A stretch of DNA of 64,000 nt, taken from NCBI GenBank assembly GCA_002483365.1, contig DLHT01000008.1, forward strand, positions 15,248-79,247, read 5' to 3'. This stretch comes from Cellvibrio sp. UBA7661 (GTDB lineage Bacteria; Pseudomonadota; Gammaproteobacteria; Pseudomonadales; Cellvibrionaceae). Below are positions 55,520 to 63,906 of this stretch, piece by piece (within the stretch, counting starts at the first letter, position 1; each line of letters starts with the position of its first letter). The notes below the pieces were generated by a model that saw only the letters and a program-made list of their open reading frames with translations, did not search any database and was not told the DNA's origin. Position numbers and translations under genes: made by a program.

Positions 55520-56323
55520 TCAACTCCGGCGATAAAGACTGATCATAAAATCAAAACTGTCTTTTATACCTGTTGCCACAATTTCCGCTTGTAAGGCTTC
55601 GGGTAACCGCCATGCAAAGGGCGTCATTGCCAGCAAAGCAGCGCACAACGCTGGCGAATCAACTATCAAATCGCCTTGTAAGCGATGCTGCCCACACGCA
55701 ACGAACCCTGCAGGAGCAGAAGGATGTTGATGCGCCCTCACATCCTTGTAAATACGGCGGCGTAATTCCAATAAATGTGTATCAGCGGGAGTTACTATAA
55801 CCAATAATCCCTCCGGTTTTATTACACGCCATAACTCGGCATCTTTGCTGGGGGCATAAATCCGTGTAATCACATCCATTGAATGATCTGCAAAAGGCAA
55901 ATCAAAACTGGATGCCACGGCAAATACATGACGATTTTTGTCCTGCGCAGATTTTGCAGCAAGCCGGACACCGGCTTTGGCAATATCGATACCGTACACC
56001 TGCGCTTGCGGCAAGACTTCAGCAAAGCCACGGGTGAAATATCCCTCACCGCAACCAATATCCAGCAATGTTTGTGTCTGCTTCGGCATCAATGCCTGCA
56101 GATCTTGCTTCAACGCGCCAAAGAAACCTGCCTCTAAAAATTGGCGGCGTGCCAATAATTGCTCTTTCGCATCGCCCGGTTCGCGGGAGTTTTTATGCTG
56201 TACCGGCAGTAGATTGAAATAACCTTCTTTGGCTCGATCAAATTGATGGCGATTGTCACAGGCCATTCCTTGCGAGTTTGTATACAAAGGTTGTTTGCAA
56301 AGTGGGCAGCGCAGATCGTTCAT
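55520..56323 (-). CDS. rlmA: 23S rRNA (guanine-N1)-methyltransferase RlmA
   Basis: 267 residues. It methylates a guanine in helix 35 of 23S rRNA (G745 in E. coli) using SAM. The N-terminal zinc finger is present (CPLCKQPLY, then CDNRHQFD), as is the family motif GYFNLLPVQHK, the SAM loop LLDIGCGEGYFT, and the catalytic-region IYAPSKDAELWRV. Length equals E. coli RlmA (about 269). Cytoplasmic, monocistronic. RlmA(I) is the type found in Gram-negative bacteria. Confidence 0.93.
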   Translation of the reverse strand: MNDLRCPLCKQPLYTNSQGMACDNRHQFDRAKEGYFNLLPVQHKNSREPGDAKEQLLARRQFLEAGFFGALKQDLQALMPKQTQTLLDIGCGEGYFTRGFAEVLPQAQVYGIDIAKAGVRLAAKSAQDKNRHVFAVASSFDLPFADHSMDVITRIYAPSKDAELWRVIKPEGLLVIVTPADTHLLELRRRIYKDVRAHQHPSAPAGFVACGQHRLQGDLIVDSPALCAALLAMTPFAWRLPEALQAEIVATGIKDSFDFMISLYRRS

Positions 56324-56418
56324 AAGATCATCATGAAGTATAAGAATAAAAGCAGAAAAATAAGCGCGAAGGATGGCGACTCACTGTTTAATAAGCAAGC
56401 CATAAATGGGATAAAGAA

Positions 56419-56458
56419 GAGGCGTCTGCTTAATGTGTTTAATCAAGCAGCGCGCCTC
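56419..56458 (-). terminator. Interrupted hairpin downstream of the PhoH-like gene
   Basis: GAGGCG (56419-56424) pairs with CGCCTC (56453-56458) and CTGCTT (56426-56431) pairs with AAGCAG (56445-56450). The minus-strand tail is only modestly T-rich. Possible terminator. Confidence 0.4.
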
Positions 56459-56487
56459 AACGCGAAGAGTATGTTGTCAAAGAAATC

Positions 56488-57294
56488 CTAGCTTTCTTCA
56501 GGCACTTCGTAACGATCAATAATGTCGCGCACCAAACCACTGCGGACAATATCTTCACGTTCAAACTCATGCACGTAGACATTCGGTAAACCTTGCAAAC
56601 GCTCTACCGCATCAGCCAAGCCATTGGGGCCACGTATATCACTTTGTTTGATGTCGCCATTGATGACGACCTTACAATCTTCACCGATGCGCGTTAAAAA
56701 CATTTTCATTTGCGCAGGGCTGGTGTTTTGCGCTTCATCAAGAATGACAAACGTTTTGCTGTTAAATGTTTTACCGCGCATAAAAGCAAGTGGCGCTGCC
56801 ACTATGCGACCATGGCGTAAACAGTAATCCACTGTGCCTGCTCCCAAACGTTCATTTAAAATGTCGCGGAAGGCATCGATGTAGACCGAGAATTTTTGGT
56901 CCAGATCACCCGGCAAGAAACCCAGATTTTCACCAGATTCTACCGCAGGGCGAGTGAGGATAATCCGCTCGATTCGGCCGGATTCCAAAGCCTCGGCAGC
57001 CAACGCACCTGCACAATAGCTTTTGCCGGTACCGGCAGGACCAATACCAAAAGTCAGCATGTGAGAGTTGATGGCGTTGATGTATTGTTGCTGGGATTTT
57101 GTTTTCGCGCGGAGCGGTTGAGGAGAGCGAGGGGGAGAGTAAGCAGTTTCAAGTTGTTGCGAGCGGGATTTAAGGTCGACTATGTTGTCATCTGTCCGTG
57201 CATTCTTTCGCGACTTATGCCGTGACGTCGAGTAACTATTGTCGTCATAGTGTTGGTGATTGGCACTGCGTCTGGCATGCGATTTTTTTGCCAT
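56488..57294 (-). CDS. PhoH-family P-loop ATPase
   Basis: 268 residues. A basic, low-complexity N-terminal extension (about 1-60, rich in Ser, His and Arg) precedes a PhoH domain with Walker A GIGPAGTGKSY, the motif RPAVESGENLGFLPGDLDQK, Walker B FVILDEAQN and the sensor-like INGDIKQSDI. PhoH proteins are ATPases with helicase-like folds linked to RNA metabolism; no specific reaction is established. There is no PIN domain, so it is not the PhoH2 type, and no ybeY beside it. Transcribed alone, as far as seen. Confidence 0.92.
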   Translation of the reverse strand: MAKKSHARRSANHQHYDDNSYSTSRHKSRKNARTDDNIVDLKSRSQQLETAYSPPRSPQPLRAKTKSQQQYINAINSHMLTFGIGPAGTGKSYCAGALAAEALESGRIERIILTRPAVESGENLGFLPGDLDQKFSVYIDAFRDILNERLGAGTVDYCLRHGRIVAAPLAFMRGKTFNSKTFVILDEAQNTSPAQMKMFLTRIGEDCKVVINGDIKQSDIRGPNGLADAVERLQGLPNVYVHEFEREDIVRSGLVRDIIDRYEVPEES

Positions 57295-57744
57295 AAATCA
57301 TAATCCCCTTCAGGTCGGTAAATAACACGAGTATTTGAGACGATACCCGCTAGTATGAGTCACCCGATTTACGCAAGTTGTGGTGTGGATTACATGATGG
57401 TCGTTTACCCTCCTCTTTCAATGTTGCAAACCCACAATCAGTTTGCGCTGTTCAATTCTTTAGATATCTATTTCAAATATCCGTTCAAATAAACAAAACA
57501 CGTCAAGTAAAGCAAAACGCTGTGACAGAAAAATGACTGCAAACAAAATGATTTTGTCTGCGATTCCGAACCGGAATTGCGCTTCAAAAAGGCAACCCAT
57601 TGTGGTTCAGATTGTAAGGGGCAACTACTGGTTGTATTCATTACCCTTACTTTGATACTAGGCTTATTTTTGAGTTGGGTCAATCACTTCTGTGCAATAA
57701 AAATGACATCGCCAAAGAGTATTAAAAGGTCGCATTACACGACC
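57295..57744. other. Intergenic region
   Basis: 450 nt between the PhoH-like gene and the DEAD-box helicase stop. Apart from the helicase terminator at its right end I see no structured element. A 125-codon plus frame that starts here runs antisense through the helicase end and is not credible. Confidence 0.5.
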
Positions 57745-57747
57745 TTA
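57722..57747 (-). terminator. Terminator overlapping the helicase stop codon
   Basis: AAGGTCG (57726-57732) pairs with CGACCTT (57740-57746). On the minus strand it is followed by a short T-run. The stem includes part of the stop codon of the helicase gene. Confidence 0.6.
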
Positions 57748-59121
57748 TTCTTCTCCGGCGCCATCAAGATTTTTACTGATTTTCTTTTTAGGCGGTGCAA
57801 AACCATCAACCACTTGGGCATTTTTAACTGCAGCAGGAACACGGCGGTTGCCGATGTTTTTCTTATCGCGCTCACGCACTTTCACTTTAGGCTTTTTAGT
57901 ATCAGCTTTATCAGCTTTAACTGTTTTCTTTTTGCTGCCAACTGCCTTGCCTGATGCCTTCAGTTTATCTGGCCCCTGATATTTGCCCTTCAAGCCCGGC
58001 ATACCAATGATTTCAAAGTGAGCATCCAAATAGCGCTCAATACTTTTGCACAGATTCCATTCTTTGGCGTCAACCAGAGTGACTGCCCTGCCTTCAGCAT
58101 CTGCGCGCCCGGTACGTCCAATGCGATGCAAGTATTCATCGCCTGAATGAGCCACATCAATATTCACCACCAATTCCACACCGGGAATATCCAAACCGCG
58201 CGCGGCAACATCTGTCGCAACCAATAATTGGGTGCGTCCTTGTCGGAAATGATCGAGCGTAATTTTGCGTTGGTCCTGGGTAATATCACCATGCAAACAG
58301 CTAACTTTGTATTTGTTGTAACGCAGGAAATTATCCAGTTGGGTAGCACGCACTTTGGTGTTAGTAAAAATAATCGCCTTCTCAAAGTTCGCTTTTGCCA
58401 ACAGCGCAATCAATAATTTCTCTTTATGCTTGTAATCGTCTGCCAGCATCATTTGCTGGATAATCGCATTAGGTTTTTCATCGATATAAATTTCTTTTGC
58501 GTCACCAAGAATCACTTGCTTAATTAAGTGACGCAGACCTTTTTGCTCCATGGTGGCAGAGAATAATAACGTCTGCCGTTCTGCACGGCAGGTAGCGGCA
58601 ATTTTCAGCACATCCTCACTCAACCCCATATCAAGCATACGATCAGCTTCATCGAGCACCAAAAATTCCAACCCGGAAAACTCGGTTGATTTATGCATAA
58701 CATGTTCGGCAAGGCGGCCAGGCGTACCCACAACAATTTCCGGATTCTTACGCAACATCGCTTTTTGGTATTTCAGCTCTTCACCACCGCAAACCATGCC
58801 CACTTTCAAACTGGTAAATTTCAAGAGTTGTTCAGCATTCTTAACGATCTGACGTGCGAGCTCACGTGTTGGTGTAAGGATCAGAATACGGGTTGAACTA
58901 CGGTTTACTGGCGCTTTTGACAGTATCGACTGAATCGCTGGCAGCAAAAATGCCGCTGTTTTACCACTCCCTGTTTTGGAGCTGACAATCAGGTTCTCGC
59001 CCGCTACTGCAGCCGGAATTGCCTTTAATTGCACGGGCGTTGGCTGTTCGTAACCCAATACATCAATCGCTTTACGCAACTGGCTGTCGCTAATCAGGTC
59101 GTGGAAAACAGGCTGGGTCAT
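57745..59121 (-). CDS. DEAD-box ATP-dependent RNA helicase
   Basis: 458 residues. All helicase motifs are present: Q motif (FHDLISDSQLRKAIDVLGY, PTPVQ), Walker A SSKTGSGKTAA, PTRELARQ, GTPGRL, DEAD in VLDEADRMLD, SAT in LFSATM, then IIFTNT, VATDVAARGLDI and HRIGRTGR. The C-terminal 80 residues are Lys-rich (KAVGSKKKTVKADKADTKKP), a likely RNA-binding tail. It could act in ribosome assembly or mRNA turnover like SrmB or RhlE, but I cannot choose a subfamily, so no symbol is given. Divergent from dusC across about 165 nt. Confidence 0.94.
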   Translation of the reverse strand: MTQPVFHDLISDSQLRKAIDVLGYEQPTPVQLKAIPAAVAGENLIVSSKTGSGKTAAFLLPAIQSILSKAPVNRSSTRILILTPTRELARQIVKNAEQLLKFTSLKVGMVCGGEELKYQKAMLRKNPEIVVGTPGRLAEHVMHKSTEFSGLEFLVLDEADRMLDMGLSEDVLKIAATCRAERQTLLFSATMEQKGLRHLIKQVILGDAKEIYIDEKPNAIIQQMMLADDYKHKEKLLIALLAKANFEKAIIFTNTKVRATQLDNFLRYNKYKVSCLHGDITQDQRKITLDHFRQGRTQLLVATDVAARGLDIPGVELVVNIDVAHSGDEYLHRIGRTGRADAEGRAVTLVDAKEWNLCKSIERYLDAHFEIIGMPGLKGKYQGPDKLKASGKAVGSKKKTVKADKADTKKPKVKVRERDKKNIGNRRVPAAVKNAQVVDGFAPPKKKISKNLDGAGEE

Positions 59122-59287
59122 GAAAAACCTCGATATATCAGTCAGAAAATAGGATGTTATTACTAAAAAGACATCGCAAAAGGCCGCGCAATCTACGCAG
59201 GGCTGGGCAAATTATCAACCAAAACCGCTAAAATGCCGACCCTGAAGTAAACCTGTCAATGAATCCGTAACGGATCTGAGTCATCTG

Positions 59288-60247
59288 ATGAGAATTATGC
59301 TGGCCCCAATGGAGGGCGTTGTTGAACATCATGTGCGCGATATTTTGTCGCGCATTGGCGGCCTGGATGGCTGCGTCACCGAGTTTATCCGTGTTACTGA
59401 CCAAAAGCTCCCTTACAAGGTCTTTTATAAGTATGCACAGGAACTGGAAAACGACTGCAAAACCCCAAATGGAACTCCCGTACGCGTGCAATTACTAGGC
59501 AGTAAGCCCGAACCTATGGCAATAAACGCACAAGAACTGGTTCGTTATGGCGCAAAAGCGATCGACCTCAACTTTGGTTGCCCTGCCAAAACGGTTAACT
59601 CCCATGAAGGCGGCGCTTGCCTGTTACGCACACCTGACCGGGTTTATTCCATTATTAAAGCGGTGCGCGACGCAGTCCCCCAGCATATTCCCGTCACTGC
59701 CAAAATTCGCTTGGGCTATGAGGATCGCAATAGCTACATGGAGAATGCCCGCGCAGTAGAAGCAGCTGGCGCAAACGAATTAACTGTTCATGCGCGCTCC
59801 AAAGCCGATGGATACAAACCACCCGCTTATTGGCATTACATTGCTGATATCCGCGCGGAATTAAAAATCCCTGTCGTTGCCAATGGCGAAATTTGGTCTG
59901 TGGATGACTACTTACGCTGCCGCGATCAATCCAATGGCACCGATGTAATGCTCGGGCGCGGCCTGCTGGCTTGCCCTGACCTTGCACGACAAATCAAAGC
60001 GTATATAAATGAAGAAGAGTACACACCGCTAAGCTGGCAACAAATCTGCGAAATGCTGTACGACTACTACAAGTTGACAACACCACTTTATTGCGAGCGC
60101 AATTGCGGTAATCGTGTCAAACAATGGCTGATGTATTTAAGCAGGCAATATCCTCAGGCTGCTGTTTTCTTTGAGGCCATCAAACGCAAAACAACACCGG
60201 CTGAAATTGACATCTGTTTCGCACAAGCATTGGCAGATTGCCAATAG
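59288..60247 (+). CDS. dusC: tRNA-dihydrouridine(16) synthase
   Basis: 319 residues. An FMN enzyme that reduces U16 in the tRNA D-loop using NADPH. It begins MRIMLAPMEGVVEHHVRDIL like DusC. The active-site Cys is in GGACLLRTPD, the FMN/tRNA motifs are LNFGCPAKTVNSHEG and VANGEIWS, and the motif HARSKADGYKPPAYW and the C-terminal helical domain (RVKQWLMYLSRQYPQA) favour DusC over DusA or DusB. Length matches E. coli DusC (315). It ends at a clear terminator. Confidence 0.94.
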   Translation: MRIMLAPMEGVVEHHVRDILSRIGGLDGCVTEFIRVTDQKLPYKVFYKYAQELENDCKTPNGTPVRVQLLGSKPEPMAINAQELVRYGAKAIDLNFGCPAKTVNSHEGGACLLRTPDRVYSIIKAVRDAVPQHIPVTAKIRLGYEDRNSYMENARAVEAAGANELTVHARSKADGYKPPAYWHYIADIRAELKIPVVANGEIWSVDDYLRCRDQSNGTDVMLGRGLLACPDLARQIKAYINEEEYTPLSWQQICEMLYDYYKLTTPLYCERNCGNRVKQWLMYLSRQYPQAAVFFEAIKRKTTPAEIDICFAQALADCQ

Positions 60248-60273
60248 CCAAATTTCTACACTACCTATCAAAC

Positions 60274-60304
60274 AAAAAAGCCCGTACAAGAAACGGGCTT
60301 TTTA
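60274..60304. terminator. Bidirectional terminator between dusC and the HDOD gene
   Basis: AAGCCCGT (60278-60285) pairs with ACGGGCTT (60293-60300), with an A-run before and T-run after. It serves both converging genes. Confidence 0.92.
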
Positions 60305-60326
60305 CTATCAGATTTACACTCGCCAA

Positions 60327-61148
60327 TTAATGCAACAGCTCATCAAAACCACCGATCAACTCTTTGGTTTCATCAATCCGCTCCATCAGTTTTACCAGGT
60401 TAATGCCTAACTGAGTGGCTAACTCATTCGGAAAATTCTCAAGTAATGCAGAATTCGCCCCTTTTTCATTTTCATGCACGATGTAATCAGCAATATTGAT
60501 TAACGCAGCAAAGCGCGAAAACCGGGGGGCCACAGATGGATTCAACTGATAACGAATACCGTCAACAATTGCATCAGGAAATTTCCACCGATTCGCCAAT
60601 TCTGCTCCGGCTTCAGGAAAATTGAAGCCCAATACATTTTTCTCAATATCTGAATTGCGCGCTCCACGATCTACCACCTTCTGAATTTCTTTACATTCTT
60701 CAGGTAACAATATGTGGATCAACAATTCACCTATGTTGTGAATCATCCCACACGTGAACGCCGTTTCAGCATCATCTTTAGAGAACTTTGCCAACCATTT
60801 ACAGGTGGCCGCTACCGCAAAACTGTTATGCCAAAAGGCGGGCAAATCAAATCCTTCCGGCGCCTTGAAAGCTCCCGTTATACCTGATGCCAACACGAGC
60901 GTACGCACCGCATTAAAACCCAAAATAAACACAGCATCATTTACCGAGCCCACCTTACGGTTGCCGCCATAATGAGCCGAATTGGCAGCACGCAACAGCT
61001 TGGCAGTCAATACTTGATCCGAGCTGATTTTTTTTGCAATAGCTTCATTGTTAATATTTTCGTCGCCGAAACTCTCAATTAACTCCTGTACCACTTTAGG
61101 AATATTTGGCAACTTTTGTGCGTTATCAATTAAATTTTTAAGCTCCAC
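60327..61148 (-). CDS. HDOD domain protein
   Basis: 273 residues from a GTG at 61148. This start is preferred to the ATG at 61247 because GAGGG lies 4 nt upstream and the product then starts (M)ELKNLIDNAQKLPNIPKVV, as HDOD proteins commonly do. The HDOD domain (about 10-210) has motifs SSDQVLTAKLLRAANSAHYG, VNDAVFILGFNAVRTLVL and FTCGMIHNIGELLIH. HDOD proteins are HD-like helical modules without a full metal site, tied to signalling and motility, often with c-di-GMP partners; no other domain is attached here. Role unknown. Confidence 0.9.
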   Translation of the reverse strand: MELKNLIDNAQKLPNIPKVVQELIESFGDENINNEAIAKKISSDQVLTAKLLRAANSAHYGGNRKVGSVNDAVFILGFNAVRTLVLASGITGAFKAPEGFDLPAFWHNSFAVAATCKWLAKFSKDDAETAFTCGMIHNIGELLIHILLPEECKEIQKVVDRGARNSDIEKNVLGFNFPEAGAELANRWKFPDAIVDGIRYQLNPSVAPRFSRFAALINIADYIVHENEKGANSALLENFPNELATQLGINLVKLMERIDETKELIGGFDELLH

Positions 61149-61311
61149 GATACCCTCACTTGATCCGACCCAAGACGCAGGAGCAGCTACAGTTAACTCA
61201 ACCTCCCCCACCTGCTTTGGGTATAGCAAAGGATGAATGGATAGCAATAAGCGAATTAAAAAATCGGGGTTTAATAACGCAGATTTAACACAACAGTGAT
61301 AAGTAGAAACG

Positions 61312-61340
61312 AAAAAGCCCGCTCTAAAAGCGGGCTTTTT
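61312..61340. terminator. Strong terminator downstream of the tRNA fragment
   Basis: AGCCCGCT (61316-61323) pairs with AGCGGGCT (61329-61336), flanked by five A and five T. It lies 6 nt beyond the CCA end of the tRNA fragment on the minus strand, the position expected for the terminator of the original intact tRNA gene. Confidence 0.93.
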
Positions 61341-61345
61341 GTATA

Positions 61346-61373
61346 TGGCGCACTCGGGAGGATTCGAACCCCC
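61346..61373 (-). pseudogene. 3' fragment of a tRNA gene (T-arm, acceptor 3' strand, CCA); likely att site
   Basis: Read on minus the sequence gives GGGGG-TTCGAAT-CCTCC, a T-arm with one G-U pair, then CGAGTGCG and CCA. No D-arm, anticodon arm or 5' acceptor strand is found upstream on that strand, so the gene is not intact. The T-arm (GGTTCGAATCCTCCC) resembles tRNA-Arg genes, but the isotype cannot be fixed. Duplicated tRNA 3' ends like this are left when an element integrates into a tRNA gene. Confidence 0.85.
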
Positions 61374-61711
61374 TTCTCTAGCCCCTCATAAAACCACCAC
61401 GCTCTGCTAAGCCTCACAAACACTGGGTTTCGGCTTTTCCAATCACCACTAAAAACCGCTTTATAGCCCTATGAATTCGACACATTTTCGACACTTCGAC
61501 GACGCCAAATCAAGTTGTGCTCATTTCCCTTATATTCAAATTCGAAATAACAGGCACTTACACTTCTTAACACTTAGATTTATTTGTGATAAGCATCACA
61601 ATTCGCTGGTCAACCAAAAGAGGCTCGTATATGGTTACTGTCTATGCATACATGCTTTTATGCATTATCTGAAATTGTTCTATTCATATCCATCTATCCG
61701 AGGTGCGCATT
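61374..61711. other. Element-end non-coding region
   Basis: About 340 nt between the tRNA fragment and the first accessory gene. It contains TTCGACAC at 61476-61483 and 61487-61494 and TTCGAC at 61495-61500, an array that could be integrase arm-type sites. No convincing ORF is seen. The right half is AT-rich and should hold the promoter of the next gene. Confidence 0.5.
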
Positions 61712-61861
61712 ATGGCTAAAAAACAATCTTCCAGTACTACTTCTACTTTGGCCTCCAAAGTCTTATCCGGCAGCAAAACCCCGACCAAAGCTGAAATCAA
61801 AACGTTGGCAGCGTCTGTTTTGTCTCAAGATGAAAAAAAAGGCAAATCATCCAGAAAATAA
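61712..61861 (+). CDS. Small Lys/Ser-rich protein upstream of the SinR/Cas2-like gene
   Basis: 49 residues, MAKKQSSSTT through KGKSSRK, strongly basic. It contains ASKVLSGSKTPTKAEIKTLA, similar in pattern to short proteins with ASKVLRDGR-like and ALSQ-like motifs that are common on accessory islands. A ribosome site GAGGTG lies 6 nt upstream. It precedes the SinR/Cas2-like gene by 70 nt on the same strand and is probably co-transcribed. Function unknown; an antitoxin or nucleic-acid-binding role is possible but unproven. Confidence 0.75.
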   Translation: MAKKQSSSTTSTLASKVLSGSKTPTKAEIKTLAASVLSQDEKKGKSSRK

Positions 61862-61931
61862 ATTTTTTTAAAAGGTATACGCTTCGAGTATGCCTTTATT
61901 GTGCATTCAAAAAATACATAAGAGGTTTTTT

Positions 61932-62198
61932 ATGACTGTTTATTGTGTGTCATACGATTTAAATAAAGCCGGACAAAATTATGCTGCTCTTTATGAAGAG
62001 CTCAAAAACTCACCAAGTTGGTGGCATTATTTAGATTCAACTTGGTTGATTGCCACATCTGAAACTTCAACTCAATTATTCGAAAGAATCAGAAAGCATA
62101 CTGACAATAATGATTTATTCTTTGTCATAAAAGTTACTAACGATTATTCTGGATGGTTGCCGGATGAAGCATGGAAATGGATGAGAGAGCATATTTAA
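61932..62198 (+). CDS. SinR-family / Cas2-like small protein
   Basis: 88 residues, starting MTVYCVSYDLNKAGQNYAAL, with a ribosome site AGAGG about 7 nt upstream. The first strand with YDL and the pattern of a ferredoxin-like fold (SYDLNKAG, WHYLDSTWLIATS, DLFFVIKVTNDYSGWLP) match small proteins annotated SinR family, related in fold to Cas2 and VapD nucleases. The Asp after the first strand (SYDL) is at the position of the Cas2 metal-binding Asp. No cas1 or CRISPR repeats are near, so it is not part of a CRISPR system. Context: second gene after the tRNA fragment. Confidence 0.85.
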   Translation: MTVYCVSYDLNKAGQNYAALYEELKNSPSWWHYLDSTWLIATSETSTQLFERIRKHTDNNDLFFVIKVTNDYSGWLPDEAWKWMREHI

Positions 62199-62375
62199 TC
62201 GAAAGAGTCTTTTTTAGCAGGCTCTTTATTTTTAAAGTATTTTATTAATTCGATAGCCTTTTGTGGATCGCACATAAATTTTATGCACGATTACATCCAT
62301 TCTTGCCTTAACCTTTCCATGCAAAGTTGCAAGGCTTAATACCTCAGATAAAAAAATCATTGGATTTCAATTTTT

Positions 62376-63080
62376 ATGGATAGTTTTGTAGCATTTTTAA
62401 CGATTTCATTTAATGTATTTATTGCTTTCAAGCCATTTTTTTTAATTTCAGTTGATAGCTATTTTTCGCTAGTCTCGCCGAAAGTTTTTTTGCTTTCATC
62501 CATGGCCTGCTCTTTTTTTTATCTTTCCGTTAAAAATCAAAGTAAATCACCATTTTTAGTTGTATTTTTTTCACTTCTTTCCATTTTTGTAATTATGGAT
62601 GACACCAATTCAAATAATTTAGCTTTGTTTTTTATTTGTATTATTGCAACAGTTTTTAGGGTGCTGGATGGATTCTTTGTTGTAAATGGATTAGAGCAAT
62701 TAAGCAAAGCGAAGCGTTTTTATTGCTTAGTTATTAGCATTTTATTTTTTCATTTTATCTCAAAATCAAATCCAACTTACTTAATAGATGGTAGCTATAA
62801 GTTTTACCTAGCTCTGTATTCCATAATGTTTTATCTATCGATTGCTGGCTGCTATTCAGTTCTAGATTCTAGAGTTAAGTGTCGGCATTTCGGTTCGCTA
62901 TCTGTTTTTTTCTTGCATTTCTTCTCGGTAGTATCGCTTTTTTATATTCAAAGTAATTTACTTTCAGTTATTCAATCTCAGTACCCTAAATTATTATTAG
63001 AACCTATTTATACTTGGTCTTTCTTTGTGTCCTTAACTATTGCTTTAATATTAAAAATATTAAAGATTAGGATTTTTTAG
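62376..63080 (+). CDS. Polytopic membrane protein of unknown function
   Basis: 234 residues, very rich in Phe, Ser, Ile and Leu, with about seven predicted TM helices spread over the whole length. No motif is recognised. The coding sequence is much more AT-rich than the core genes to the left, which suggests horizontal origin. No good ribosome site precedes the ATG, so the start is uncertain. The gap to the SinR-like gene is 177 nt. Confidence 0.7.
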   Translation: MDSFVAFLTISFNVFIAFKPFFLISVDSYFSLVSPKVFLLSSMACSFFYLSVKNQSKSPFLVVFFSLLSIFVIMDDTNSNNLALFFICIIATVFRVLDGFFVVNGLEQLSKAKRFYCLVISILFFHFISKSNPTYLIDGSYKFYLALYSIMFYLSIAGCYSVLDSRVKCRHFGSLSVFFLHFFSVVSLFYIQSNLLSVIQSQYPKLLLEPIYTWSFFVSLTIALILKILKIRIF

Positions 63081-63144
63081 CCTCTCAACTGCAAATCCCC
63101 CTCTTCTTTGCTCCATTATAAGAACTCTAACAATCCACTATTCT

Positions 63145-63906
63145 TTAATCACTTGTTTTGGCTAACTCCTCTTTTTTGATCGGGCTTAGTTTCTCCAATT
63201 GCGCCATAATCGCCAGCTCAGAGCGTTCAAACTGAGCTGCTAACTCTTTTATTGATTTCTTTTCCGCATACAAAGCAATTAGCTCTTCGGATTCTATCAA
63301 GCTCCATTTCAAGCCTGAATTTGCTGGTTTACCAGCATCAACATTTGCTTTGCGAAGCTGCTCGATTGTTGGAGCTTCTTTTTTTCTTTCTCTATTAATC
63401 TGAATTGGCGGCGCAATTTTTTCGTTTAAACTGAAAGCTTCTTTAATCTGCGCAACTGTAGGCATTGGTGAAACTTTCCAGCGAATCACTTTAATCCCTG
63501 CCGATGTTAGTGCTTTATCTTTTTTCTTATCGGCTTCGATTCTGTCGGGTTTGTTGTGGGTTCTATCGTCAAGCTCAATAACCGCTATTATTTCCATAGC
63601 CTTGTCGGTCACTACAAAATCCGCGCTCATTCGACTAATGCGATTAAACCATTGCTTAAAATCATGACCTTTTTTAACAGAAACCAATTGAGACAATTGA
63701 ACTTGAGAGAAAATGCATAAATTTGGCAATGACTCAATCAATCGGGAATAGAGCAATTGCTCTGGTGCAGTCATTAGCTTCTTTTTTTCGAATGGCCACT
63801 CTTCTTTTGGACTGTATTTAAATATCCGACGACGATTTGATTTTAAAATACCGCCAACAGTCGCAATCAAAACCAACAACAATAATAAACCTGTTATCTC
63901 ATACAT
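63145..63906 (-). CDS. DUF2726 membrane-anchored nuclease-like protein
   Basis: 253 residues. A single N-terminal TM helix (about 4-20, ITGLLLLLVLIATVGGIL) precedes a DUF2726 domain (about 45-170) with the family pattern APEQLLYSRLIESLP, then SADFVVTDKAMEIIAVIELD and RIEADKKKDKALTSAGIKVI. The spaced acidic residues (ADFVV, VIELDD) look like a PD-(D/E)XK nuclease core, and DUF2726 is thought to be restriction-endonuclease-like. The C-terminal 60 residues hold a short helical motif (ELIALYAEKKSIKELAAQF) like a small DNA-binding helix. It converges on the membrane protein gene. Accessory island gene; role unknown. Confidence 0.85.
   Translation of the reverse strand: MYEITGLLLLLVLIATVGGILKSNRRRIFKYSPKEEWPFEKKKLMTAPEQLLYSRLIESLPNLCIFSQVQLSQLVSVKKGHDFKQWFNRISRMSADFVVTDKAMEIIAVIELDDRTHNKPDRIEADKKKDKALTSAGIKVIRWKVSPMPTVAQIKEAFSLNEKIAPPIQINRERKKEAPTIEQLRKANVDAGKPANSGLKWSLIESEELIALYAEKKSIKELAAQFERSELAIMAQLEKLSPIKKEELAKTSD

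Noticed and set aside
57577..57954. 125-codon plus frame at the helicase 3' end
   Set aside because: Its second half is antisense to the helicase tail and it crosses that gene's terminator.
61346..61440. Intact tRNA gene
   Set aside because: Only the T-arm, 3' acceptor strand and CCA are present; no D-arm, anticodon arm or 5' acceptor partner follows.
61932..62198. Cas2-like protein considered as part of a CRISPR-Cas system
   Set aside because: No cas1, other cas genes or repeat array within the window; the sequence fits the stand-alone SinR-type family.
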